Assembly: GCA_018883165.1 (NCBI GenBank) | Contig: VEQN01000007.1 | Span: 1 to 33,930, forward strand | DNA length: 33,930 nt | Direction: 5' to 3' | Origin: Candidatus Tayloriibacteriota bacterium | GTDB lineage: Bacteria; Patescibacteriota; Minisyncoccia; Phycocordibacterales; CAIZLB01 | In this document: positions 18,966 through 26,527 of the stretch, piece after piece | Position numbering within the stretch: position 1 is the stretch's first letter | Layout: every line of letters begins with the position of its first letter | Made by a program: the position numbers and the translations under genes | Notes under the pieces: model-generated | The model's input: only the letters and a program-made list of their open reading frames with translations | Told to the model about the DNA's origin: nothing | The model's database searches: none

Positions 18966-19037
18966 TGCCCTCGGCAGGAATCGAACCTGCATTACAACTT
19001 CCGCAAAGTTGCGTCCTATCCATTGAACGACGTGGGC
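18966..19037 (-). tRNA. tRNA-Arg (anticodon GCG)
   Basis: GCCCACG-TC-GTTC...CAACT-TTGCGGA-AGTTG...GCAGG-TTCGATT-CCTGC-CGAGGGC-A. A20 and C35 fit Arg identity. Encoded CCA follows (18963-18965). One A-A mismatch in the acceptor stem. Confidence 0.85.
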
Positions 19038-19064
19038 TGATACTGGAAAAGTATCATAAAGGAA

Positions 19065-19535
19065 TTAAAAACCAAAATACTCTAGAATCTTTTGACCTAA
19101 TGGCTCAACATGGTGATTCTCAAGGAGGTGATCCATAAGGAAATCTCTCACTTCTTCAGGATTAACCTCTCCGAGGGGGAGTGCTATAAGGGGTACAACC
19201 ATTCGTCTAGATTTGATGATAAGTTTTGATGGTTTACCAACGTGACGGTTATCCTCAACCCAGAATGATTCGAGTGTACCAAAAGGATAGAGTGTATTAT
19301 CGATCATGATACCTTTTTTACTTACTTCAAAACGGACAACACTTGGTCTTTTTGAACCAAAAAGAGCAAGTGCAAATGTACTGAGCAGTATAAGTAATGA
19401 AAAGAGAGCATTGCTGAATATTACTGCGAGTACTGATATTGAAACTCCGATAATACCAACCGCCCAATACCAGTCAGATGTTTTTTCTTGGAAATAATAT
19501 TCTTCTGTTTCCCAAATGAACGGACCTTTAGCCAT
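19065..19535 (-). CDS. Hypothetical membrane protein with two TM segments
   Basis: 156 aa, hydrophobic pair WYWAVGIIGVSISVLAVIFSNALFSLLILLSTFALALFG. Confidence 0.7.
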   Translation of the reverse strand: MAKGPFIWETEEYYFQEKTSDWYWAVGIIGVSISVLAVIFSNALFSLLILLSTFALALFGSKRPSVVRFEVSKKGIMIDNTLYPFGTLESFWVEDNRHVGKPSKLIIKSRRMVVPLIALPLGEVNPEEVRDFLMDHLLENHHVEPLGQKILEYFGF

Positions 19536-19593
19536 ATAACTGACATTGTATCATACATGATATACTTTTTGTGTTACTACTTAATACACATAT

Positions 19594-21411
19594 ATGGAAT
19601 TCATATTATTAATTGTCCTAATCTTCTCACTTGTTTCGATGAGTAATCTGTCTAACAGAGTCTCTAAACTTGAAAAAAGATTGATGAGTGCTGAACAAGA
19701 GAGAGCAGATGGTATTGCAGAGAATGTTTCCGTGTCTGAGGTGAAAACGAAGACCATGGATATGTCTGTAGAAGAGCACGCAACAGAGCCTTCTCTCTAT
19801 ACAGATTTTCCTTCCAATTCTTTGGGTCTGGATAAGCCAAAAGAACTTACCAATGAAGAAGTTGGTGGAAGACTACTTGGAAAGATTGGTATTTTTGCTG
19901 TTCTCATAGGGCTCGCAATATTTATCAAATATGCTTTTGATAATAATTGGGTAGGACCCGTTGGAAAAGTGATGGTTGGTATGATGATTGGTGTACTGGG
20001 TATAATCCTTGGAAGTACACTTCGAAAAAAGTATGAAAACTACTCTGATGTGTTAATGGGCGGTGGACTCGGTGTATTGTACCTCTCTTCATATAGTGCG
20101 TTCTTCTTCTATCATCTCTTAAGTTCAAATGCAGCGTACGTTATTTTAATGCTCATCACAGGTGTGTCGGTGGTATTGAGTATTCATAACAACACTAAAG
20201 CATTGGCGATTGTTGGTATTGTGTGTGGTTTCCTTACACCAGTTCTTGTTTCTGTACAAACACCTACTTTCGTGGAGTTGCTCACATACATACTCATTCT
20301 TGATGTTGGTGTAGTAATGGTGTCATATGTATATAAATGGATACAACTCAATCACATTGCTTTTGTGGGTACCATGGCGGCATTCATTGTATCTGCAGCG
20401 CAGCATGTCGATCAGATTAGTGTGGGATACAAGATGACATCAATTACATATTACTCATATGCATTCGTGTATTTCCTCATATTCCTTGCGGCATCTATTG
20501 CACATCATGTTGTGAGAAAAGAGAATTCAAATCAGGATGATATTGTGTTTATTGCGCTCAATGGCCTAAGTCATGCACTTCTTGGATATATGCTTTTGTA
20601 TCCAATATATCCAGGGCTCATGGGATATTTCATGCTTTTCTTGGCGGTAATATATTCAGTTGTAGCGTACCTCTCATTTGAAACACACAAAGGAGACGAG
20701 GTGCTTAACAAGTTTTTGGCAGGTATGGCAGCACTCTTCCTTACAACTGCGATACCTCTTCATTTTGACGGTGTTTGGATTGCACTCTTCTGGTTTATCG
20801 AAGCCATAATATTCTATGTTGTAGATAAGAGTTTGAAAGGACAGAATCTATATAGTTACGGATCAATGGTGTATGTACTAGGACTCATTCAGGTATTTAC
20901 ATATACAGGGATTCGATATGGAGAGAATCCTGCGGTATTTATAAACAAATCATTTGGTTTGTATCTTGTTGCAACCATAACTGCATATGTGTTGGCATAT
21001 ATTCTCCATGTTGATGAAAACAAAACAGAAAAGACAAAACAACTCACAGGTATGTATATTGGTGCTGCACAGGTTTTGACCCTGATTGCAATTACTGCAG
21101 AGATTTCTAGATTCTATGGGTACAAGATACAAGAAGGGTATCGAGTGTATGGTGAGAGAGATACGGTGATATCAATATTCTGGATGCTATATGCAATATT
21201 TTTGTTGGTGGTCGGATTCATGAAAAACACAAGGTTCTTTAGAATCTTTGGTTTGATACTGTTTGTACTAACAGCAGCAAAGATATTCATTCAGATATTC
21301 ACCCTTGGGCCACTCTACGCAATCATTGCATCAATTACGTTAGGTGTTCTGGCCCTCTTGGCATCGTTTGGGTATGCAAAATATAGTGAGAAGTTAAAAC
21401 AGTTAATGTAG
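19594..21411 (+). CDS. DUF2339-family multi-pass membrane protein
   Basis: 605 aa. GGRLLGKIGIFAVLIGLAIFIKYAFDNNWVGPVGKV and MGGGLGVLYLSSYSAF, many TM helices. Confidence 0.85.
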   Translation: MEFILLIVLIFSLVSMSNLSNRVSKLEKRLMSAEQERADGIAENVSVSEVKTKTMDMSVEEHATEPSLYTDFPSNSLGLDKPKELTNEEVGGRLLGKIGIFAVLIGLAIFIKYAFDNNWVGPVGKVMVGMMIGVLGIILGSTLRKKYENYSDVLMGGGLGVLYLSSYSAFFFYHLLSSNAAYVILMLITGVSVVLSIHNNTKALAIVGIVCGFLTPVLVSVQTPTFVELLTYILILDVGVVMVSYVYKWIQLNHIAFVGTMAAFIVSAAQHVDQISVGYKMTSITYYSYAFVYFLIFLAASIAHHVVRKENSNQDDIVFIALNGLSHALLGYMLLYPIYPGLMGYFMLFLAVIYSVVAYLSFETHKGDEVLNKFLAGMAALFLTTAIPLHFDGVWIALFWFIEAIIFYVVDKSLKGQNLYSYGSMVYVLGLIQVFTYTGIRYGENPAVFINKSFGLYLVATITAYVLAYILHVDENKTEKTKQLTGMYIGAAQVLTLIAITAEISRFYGYKIQEGYRVYGERDTVISIFWMLYAIFLLVVGFMKNTRFFRIFGLILFVLTAAKIFIQIFTLGPLYAIIASITLGVLALLASFGYAKYSEKLKQLM

Positions 21412-21420
21412 ATAAAAAAG

Positions 21421-21450
21421 AAAAACCCGAGTCAGAGACTTGGGTTTTTC
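21421..21450 (+). terminator. Intrinsic terminator after DUF2339 gene
   Basis: AAAAACCCGAGTC-AG-AGACTTGGGTTTTT stem followed by pyrimidine-rich sequence. Confidence 0.8.
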
Positions 21451-21456
21451 TATATG

Positions 21457-21465
21457 TGCGGAGGA
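21457..21465 (+). repeat. Left att core repeat TGCGGAGGA
   Basis: Identical to 28219-28227. Confidence 0.8.
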
Positions 21466-21563
21466 CCGTTGAGGCTGTTAGAACTTGGTACATGGAACAA
21501 GATGAATCATTTTATATACCCAAACTAGAAAAAGTGGTCCAGATGGGGCCCTTTACCCCGTAA
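21466..21563 (+). pseudogene. Displaced 3' coding end of the serine recombinase (C-terminal tail of the circular form)
   Basis: In frame with the recombinase when the repeats are joined: ...LMLRR|TVEAVRTWYMEQDESFYIPKLEKVVQMGPFTP*, stop TAA at 21561-21563. Confidence 0.7.
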
Positions 21564-21632
21564 AATGACCGCCACAGGGTGGAACAAGTCGCCATGAGAC
21601 TTTTATCTTAAATAGGTATAAAATGTTGAATT

Positions 21633-23087
21633 ATGCTAGAAAAACTAAATGGACTTGTAATCGACCATCTACTTGCGAACCCGGAAGAAGATGAAAGAGT
21701 TGAGTTTAAAGAAAATTATTGTGAAAGTCATAAGCTAGGAGAAATACTCTCGGCTGTTTCTAATAGTGCTAATTTGCTCAATACACAATCTGGATACATC
21801 GTATTTGGTGTTAATAATGAAACTAAGGAGGTGATTGGAACAACTTTCAGACCAAAAGACGTTAAAGTGGGTAATGAAGAGTTGGAACATTGGTTGGTTC
21901 AGAAACTAACTCCAAAAGTTAATCTGAGTATTTATGAAATTGAAAAGAAAAAGAAAAGATTAGTGGTTTTTAAAATAGACGCAGCGGTAGACAGGCCTAC
22001 TTTATTTGACCAAGTGGGCTATGTAAGAGTTGGATCTTTAACCAGAAATATTAAGGATTTTCCTAAAAAAGAGGGGCAGATTTGGCAAAACTTACATCAT
22101 CGAAGTTTTGAGAAACAGACAGCGTATGAATGTGTAGACGAAGACGAAGTGATTAAAATGATTGATTACCCATCATTTTTCCAGACGACCGAATATCCGT
22201 TACCTGAAACAAAAAAACTCATAATTGAGAAACTAAAAGAAGCTGGGTTGGTTAATTATCAAGATGGGGTGTATTTAATAACAAATCTTGGTGCAATTCT
22301 GTTTGCCAGAGATCTACGAAAAATAAAATCTTTAGCCAGAAAATCTCCAAGAGTGATTATTTATGAAGGGACCGATAAGTCCAGTGCAATTCTTGAACAA
22401 GTTGGTATCAAGGGTTACGCAACCGCCTTTCCTCTGCTTTTAGAGTTTATTAATGATAGGTTACCTTCAAATGAGGTCATTACCAGAGCATTAAGACAAT
22501 AGAGAAAAATGTACCCTTTGATAGCAATTAGAGAGTTGGTTGCTAATGCACTGGTACACCAAGATTTTTTCGAGACAGGGACTTCTCCAATGATAGAAAT
22601 TTATAAAGATAGGATTGAGATAGTTAATCCTGGAAAATCTCTTGTTGAAGCGGAAAGATTTATAGACCATATGCCTCGTTCACGAAATGAAGACCTGGCA
22701 TCCTTTATGCGACAAATAAAAATATGTGAAGAGCGTGGCAGTGGAATAGATAAGGTGATAAAAAGTGTAGAGGCTTATCAGTTGCCCGCCCCGAAGTTTG
22801 AAGTGAATGAAGATTTTACAAAGGTAACACTTTACTCCTATAAAAAACTACAAGATATGGACAGGGATGACAAAATTAGAGCCTGTTATCAGCACTGTGT
22901 TTTAAGGTATGTATCGAATGATCCCATGAATAATTCATCACTAAGAAACCGTTTCAATATCAAGGAAAAAAATTACTCAATTGCATCGAGAATAATCAGT
23001 GAGACTGTAAAGCAAGGGTTGATTAAGGTTACAAGTGATAAGACTTCTAAAAAATATATCACTTACGTACCTTTTTGGGCTAAATAG
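21633..23087 (+). pseudogene. AlbA_2 (Schlafen-like) / RecG-C HATPase_c_4 family protein, interrupted by in-frame TAG at 22500-22502
   Basis: ORFs 21633-22502 and 22509-23087 share a frame separated by one TAG. N part: VEFKENYCESHKLGEILSAVSNSANLLNTQSGYIVFGV; C part: MYPLIAIRELVANALVHQDF...IEIYKDRIEIVNPG. Confidence 0.85.
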
Positions 23088-23326
23088 TCTTATGTGATTG
23101 GTAAGTCTCCATAAGCCACTTTTTTGCATTAAAATGGCTATAAATAAGAATATTCTTATGTGACGGTCATGTGATTGTTGTGCTTATACAAAGACATTTC
23201 TTCTAAACACCATAAGTAAAGGGATTTATGCAAATTAAGCGATTAATATCAAGAACGTGTCTTCAGGTCGGGGTGTCTTGATGGGTAAAATTTTGTGTAA
23301 ATTATATATCTGAGCTTGTATTTTAA

Positions 23327-23725
23327 TTAAAACTGATCACAACCAGGGCACACCTCTTGAAGATAGCTTGGATTTCCTCCGGAACCAGATGTCTGCCACA
23401 TCAATAGAACAAGAATGGCAACAATCACTACAATTCCAATATAAATACTTTTTATTTTTTCTTTGAGCCTAAATTCTATTTCTTCTGCGTATTGCATCAC
23501 ATACTCTGCATTATTTCTATAGGCGTGTGGTTTTTCTAAATAAAGTTTGTATTCATTCTCAATTATTTCTTTTAAGACTTTAGTTTTAGTTTCTGAATCG
23601 AATTTGTAACCACAACGTGTAAGATAATCCAATCGTTTTTTATAGTCTATCTTCAAACCTTCATGATGTTCTGTTTCAAATTGATGAAGGGACAAGATGT
23701 GACCTTTTTTGTAAAGTATTTCCAT
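23327..23725 (-). CDS. Hypothetical protein with C-terminal TM segment
   Basis: 132 aa; SIYIGIVVIVAILVLLMW TM near the C-terminus. Confidence 0.6.
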   Translation of the reverse strand: MEILYKKGHILSLHQFETEHHEGLKIDYKKRLDYLTRCGYKFDSETKTKVLKEIIENEYKLYLEKPHAYRNNAEYVMQYAEEIEFRLKEKIKSIYIGIVVIVAILVLLMWQTSGSGGNPSYLQEVCPGCDQF

Positions 23726-23797
23726 CGGCGTATACCTATTTTAGTAAACAGACACATGAAGAGCTTTATGAGACACAAAAAGCCCACCACATGAGTT

Positions 23798-23878
23798 GGT
23801 GACTTGCGTCACCTATACCAGTTTCCCGGTACAGCCTAGGAAGACAACCCCATATGATGGGTTCTTTATCTTCCTAGG
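23798..23878. other. Two adjacent strong hairpins (candidate structured RNA or bidirectional terminator)
   Basis: GGTGAC-TTGC-GTCACC (23798-23813) and CCTAGGAAGA...TCTTCCTAGG (23835-23878) with nested AACCC/GGGTT. Confidence 0.6.
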
Positions 23879-23978
23879 ACTTGCAACCATACCTTAGATA
23901 AAATTTATCAAAGGGTTAGGTCGTCTTTTATTTAGTTGTATTGCCATTATTACAGAAAAAGATATCATTTTCAATAAT

Positions 23979-24623
23979 ATGCGTCCTATTAAGATAATTG
24001 CTCGGAAAAATAAAATCATTAAACAGAATATTGATTCTGTAATAGAAAGTCGTGTTTTTGAAGATGCGGTTAATTGGTTTCGAAAAAAGTACAAAATAAA
24101 GACCATCGGTGAGGATACAAAGCGCAAATTTGAAGCACAGGATGTTGATGAGTATGGATATTATCCTTGGCATAAAGACATCCATGAGGCCTTAAGAAGA
24201 GCATCGCTAGATCACCAGTGGTATTTGATATTTTTTGATTATGTAATGACAGGGAATTATGATCCGGTTCTCGACCCTGAGGGAGTAACTATTTTTGAAG
24301 ACGACTTTAATACAGTGAGGGGAAAAAAGAAAGACTACTACATTAGAATCCATCCGATGACAACAAAAAGAGACTTAATCGATGCTTACACCTACGTTCA
24401 TAAGGAGATAAACGGAAAGAGGGTAACAAAACGAAGATTTGCAAAGAATTTTGAAAGGGACAAAGATGTTTTTTATCTTTTTAGACAAGGTTTAAGACCA
24501 GCTCAGATCGCAGTAGAGATAGAAAAAAAATATTCTGACCCAAACTTCTCAATTTCAAATGTATACAGAATTATTTCTCAGCATTCTAAAAAGATAAAAG
24601 GCGAGAAAAAATTTAAAGCTTAG
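23979..24623 (+). CDS. Hypothetical protein, possible C-terminal helix-turn-helix
   Basis: 214 aa; C-terminal LRPAQIAVEIEKKYSDPNFSISNVYRIISQHSKK resembles HTH. Confidence 0.7.
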   Translation: MRPIKIIARKNKIIKQNIDSVIESRVFEDAVNWFRKKYKIKTIGEDTKRKFEAQDVDEYGYYPWHKDIHEALRRASLDHQWYLIFFDYVMTGNYDPVLDPEGVTIFEDDFNTVRGKKKDYYIRIHPMTTKRDLIDAYTYVHKEINGKRVTKRRFAKNFERDKDVFYLFRQGLRPAQIAVEIEKKYSDPNFSISNVYRIISQHSKKIKGEKKFKA

Positions 24624-24679
24624 GTGTATTGGGTCCAATTAGCCTGAAGCACTTTTTTGTGAATGGTATTTAATTGATT

Positions 24680-24761
24680 GCGAACATCACGGATTAGTGT
24701 TCGCGTCCAGTGCACATCCTCGAAGGTAAGTCAGGACGCGACTTGTCTTTCGGGATGTGCA
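24680..24761 (+). promoter_or_regulatory. Pseudoknot-capable structured leader upstream of the element operon
   Basis: Interleaved stems CGCGTCC 24702-24708/GGACGCG 24734-24740 and TGCACATCC 24711-24719/GGATGTGCA 24753-24761. Alternative hairpin GCGAACA 24680-24686/TGTTCGC 24698-24704 competes for 24702-24704. Confidence 0.7.
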
Positions 24762-24765
24762 TTTT

Positions 24766-24942
24766 ATGGTTGATAAGAAAAAATACATCCTAAAATTTAA
24801 AAGCCTTTATGAACAAAAGAATAAAAAAACTTTATCCGAAGATAAGGCTCTTGAATATTTTGAAAATTTAATCTGCCTTGTGTCGGCGATCACAAACCAT
24901 ATCCCTGTTAACAAGATAATTATCCCTAAAAATGAAAAATAA
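24766..24942 (+). CDS. Small hypothetical protein
   Basis: 58 aa from ATG 24766 (alternative ATG 24757 lies within the pseudoknot strand); overlaps the start of the ATPase gene. Confidence 0.6.
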   Translation: MVDKKKYILKFKSLYEQKNKKTLSEDKALEYFENLICLVSAITNHIPVNKIIIPKNEK

Positions 24943-26077
24943 ACATGAGAGGTTGAAAGAATACATTGATTCCTTAGAAGGGGCTGGAGAGGAGGTGAGT
25001 CTTGATCCACAAGAAGAGAAAACACCACAGCCTTTTTCTTGGAAAGAAATAAATTCAATGATTTTTCCTGAGGATCGGTGGAGGGTTGAAAATTTATTAC
25101 CCATTGAGGGTATTTCAATTCTTGCGTCAGCCTCTGGTGAGGGTAAAACCATAATGATGATGGATCTTATAAAAAGTATTACAAATGGAACACCCTGGCT
25201 TGGACAGTTTAAAATTAAAAAGGCAAAACTCCTGTATGTTAATTTGGAGATGTCGGTCAGTGAGATTCAGCGACGAGGTAGAAAGATAGGTTTTGATGTG
25301 GATGATAATAATCTGATTATTCTAAATGAAGATGACTTTAATTTAAATGAAGGGATCGGACAAGAAGATATGAAATATAAGTGGCTACTTAAATTCATAT
25401 ACGATAAAAAGATTGAGGTTGTCATTATTGACACGTTTAGAGCGGCTTCTGGTGGTTTGAAAGAAGAAAAGGCGGAAGAAATCAGAAAATTTTTTCAGAA
25501 ATTCCAAATTCTTAAAAACTCTGGTGTGTCGGTGGTGTTTCTTGAGCATGTTCGAAAACCGACACAAATCGAAGGTAAAATACCAAAGAAAGAGCAATTG
25601 CTTGGTAGTCAAGATAAGACTGCTAATGCGGAGGTGTTGCTCATGATTCGCAAGGATGATGTGACGGGTAATATAAATGTGTATCAAAGAAAAAATCGAA
25701 TCGGGATTGAGGTACCGCCTTTTGCAATTAGAATGGTTGATATTGTGAAGGATGATGGTACGGAACGAATTGAATTTCAATATGTTGGCGAAATTGATGA
25801 TGACACGAATAAAAAAGAAGAGGCAAAAGACTTGGTCATGCAGATTCTTTCAACAGGAGAAATAAAGACACGGAAGGAACTTGGAGAACTTACAAAGAAA
25901 CAGGTCGGAGATAGAAATCTCAGAGTGGGACTCAAAGAATTGGTACATATGAATATGATTGATTACTTCAAAGACGGAAAGTGTCACTGTTATTTTATAC
26001 CTAAAGAGAAAAAAGAAGAGGAAACAGAAGAGGAATCCTTACTTAATCAAAAGAATGTGGATTTTTTTGATATTTAA
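24932..26077 (+). CDS. RepA-like/AAA_25 RecA-fold ATPase (possible replicative helicase)
   Basis: 381 aa. Walker A ILASASGEGKTIMMMDL, Walker B VVIIDTFRAASGG, LLYVNLEMS, VVFLEHVRKP. Confidence 0.85.
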   Translation: MKNKHERLKEYIDSLEGAGEEVSLDPQEEKTPQPFSWKEINSMIFPEDRWRVENLLPIEGISILASASGEGKTIMMMDLIKSITNGTPWLGQFKIKKAKLLYVNLEMSVSEIQRRGRKIGFDVDDNNLIILNEDDFNLNEGIGQEDMKYKWLLKFIYDKKIEVVIIDTFRAASGGLKEEKAEEIRKFFQKFQILKNSGVSVVFLEHVRKPTQIEGKIPKKEQLLGSQDKTANAEVLLMIRKDDVTGNINVYQRKNRIGIEVPPFAIRMVDIVKDDGTERIEFQYVGEIDDDTNKKEEAKDLVMQILSTGEIKTRKELGELTKKQVGDRNLRVGLKELVHMNMIDYFKDGKCHCYFIPKEKKEEETEEESLLNQKNVDFFDI

Positions 26078-26179
26078 TATATGTGCTACCACTTTGCCAC
26101 TTTAGATTTCTTCCTTTTGGTATATGGGTGGCAAATTGGCAAGTATCTATTACCAAATAATAAAAGTTACCAACAAAAT

Positions 26180-26527
26180 ATGAAACATATATACAAAATA
26201 GAAGATATTGAACACTATCATGATGATTGGGACAGAAGTCACAAAAGCTCTTGTGATTGGTGTTGGATTGGAATAAATGACCTGGGTATTCCCCAGTGTC
26301 GAGACTGTCTAGCTTTGTTTAATTGGAAACGAGATAAAATACTCATTATGAAATACCTCAGTGAACAATTTGGAGAAGAATTCTCCAAAGATGAGTGGTT
26401 GGTGCTAAAAAAGGTTCAAGAGTTGCTCCATACCAGAATGTTTTCCCAGCTTATCTGTGTCCTATATACATATACTGATAATAATGGGAAAATTAAGACT
26501 GACAGACAATTCTATGATAAAAAATAA
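26180..26527 (+). CDS. Small zinc-ribbon-like hypothetical protein
   Basis: SSCDWCWIGINDLGIPQCRDCLALF (two CxxC pairs). Internal ATG 26180 (MKHIYKIEDIEHYHD) preferred over 26081. Confidence 0.6.
   Translation: MKHIYKIEDIEHYHDDWDRSHKSSCDWCWIGINDLGIPQCRDCLALFNWKRDKILIMKYLSEQFGEEFSKDEWLVLKKVQELLHTRMFSQLICVLYTYTDNNGKIKTDRQFYDKK

Noticed and set aside
21576-21585. AGGGTGGAAC resembling the T-box riboswitch core (AGGGUGGNACCGCG)
   Set aside because: Match stops before CCGCG, there is no stem I/specifier architecture, and the downstream gene is an AlbA_2 protein rather than an aminoacyl-tRNA synthetase or amino acid gene.
22500-22502. Alternative genetic code as explanation of the in-frame TAG
   Set aside because: The known CPR recoding (code 25) reassigns UGA, not UAG. 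Other genes here (for example the recombinase and polA) terminate normally with standard stops.
26081-26179. N-terminal extension MCYHFATLDFFLLVYGWQIG of the zinc-ribbon-like gene, and inverted repeat TTTGCCAC/GTGGCAAA (26093-26100/26128-26135)
   Set aside because: The extension looks like translated intergenic sequence; ATG 26180 gives a better start. The inverted repeat could be an operator or hairpin but is too short to interpret.
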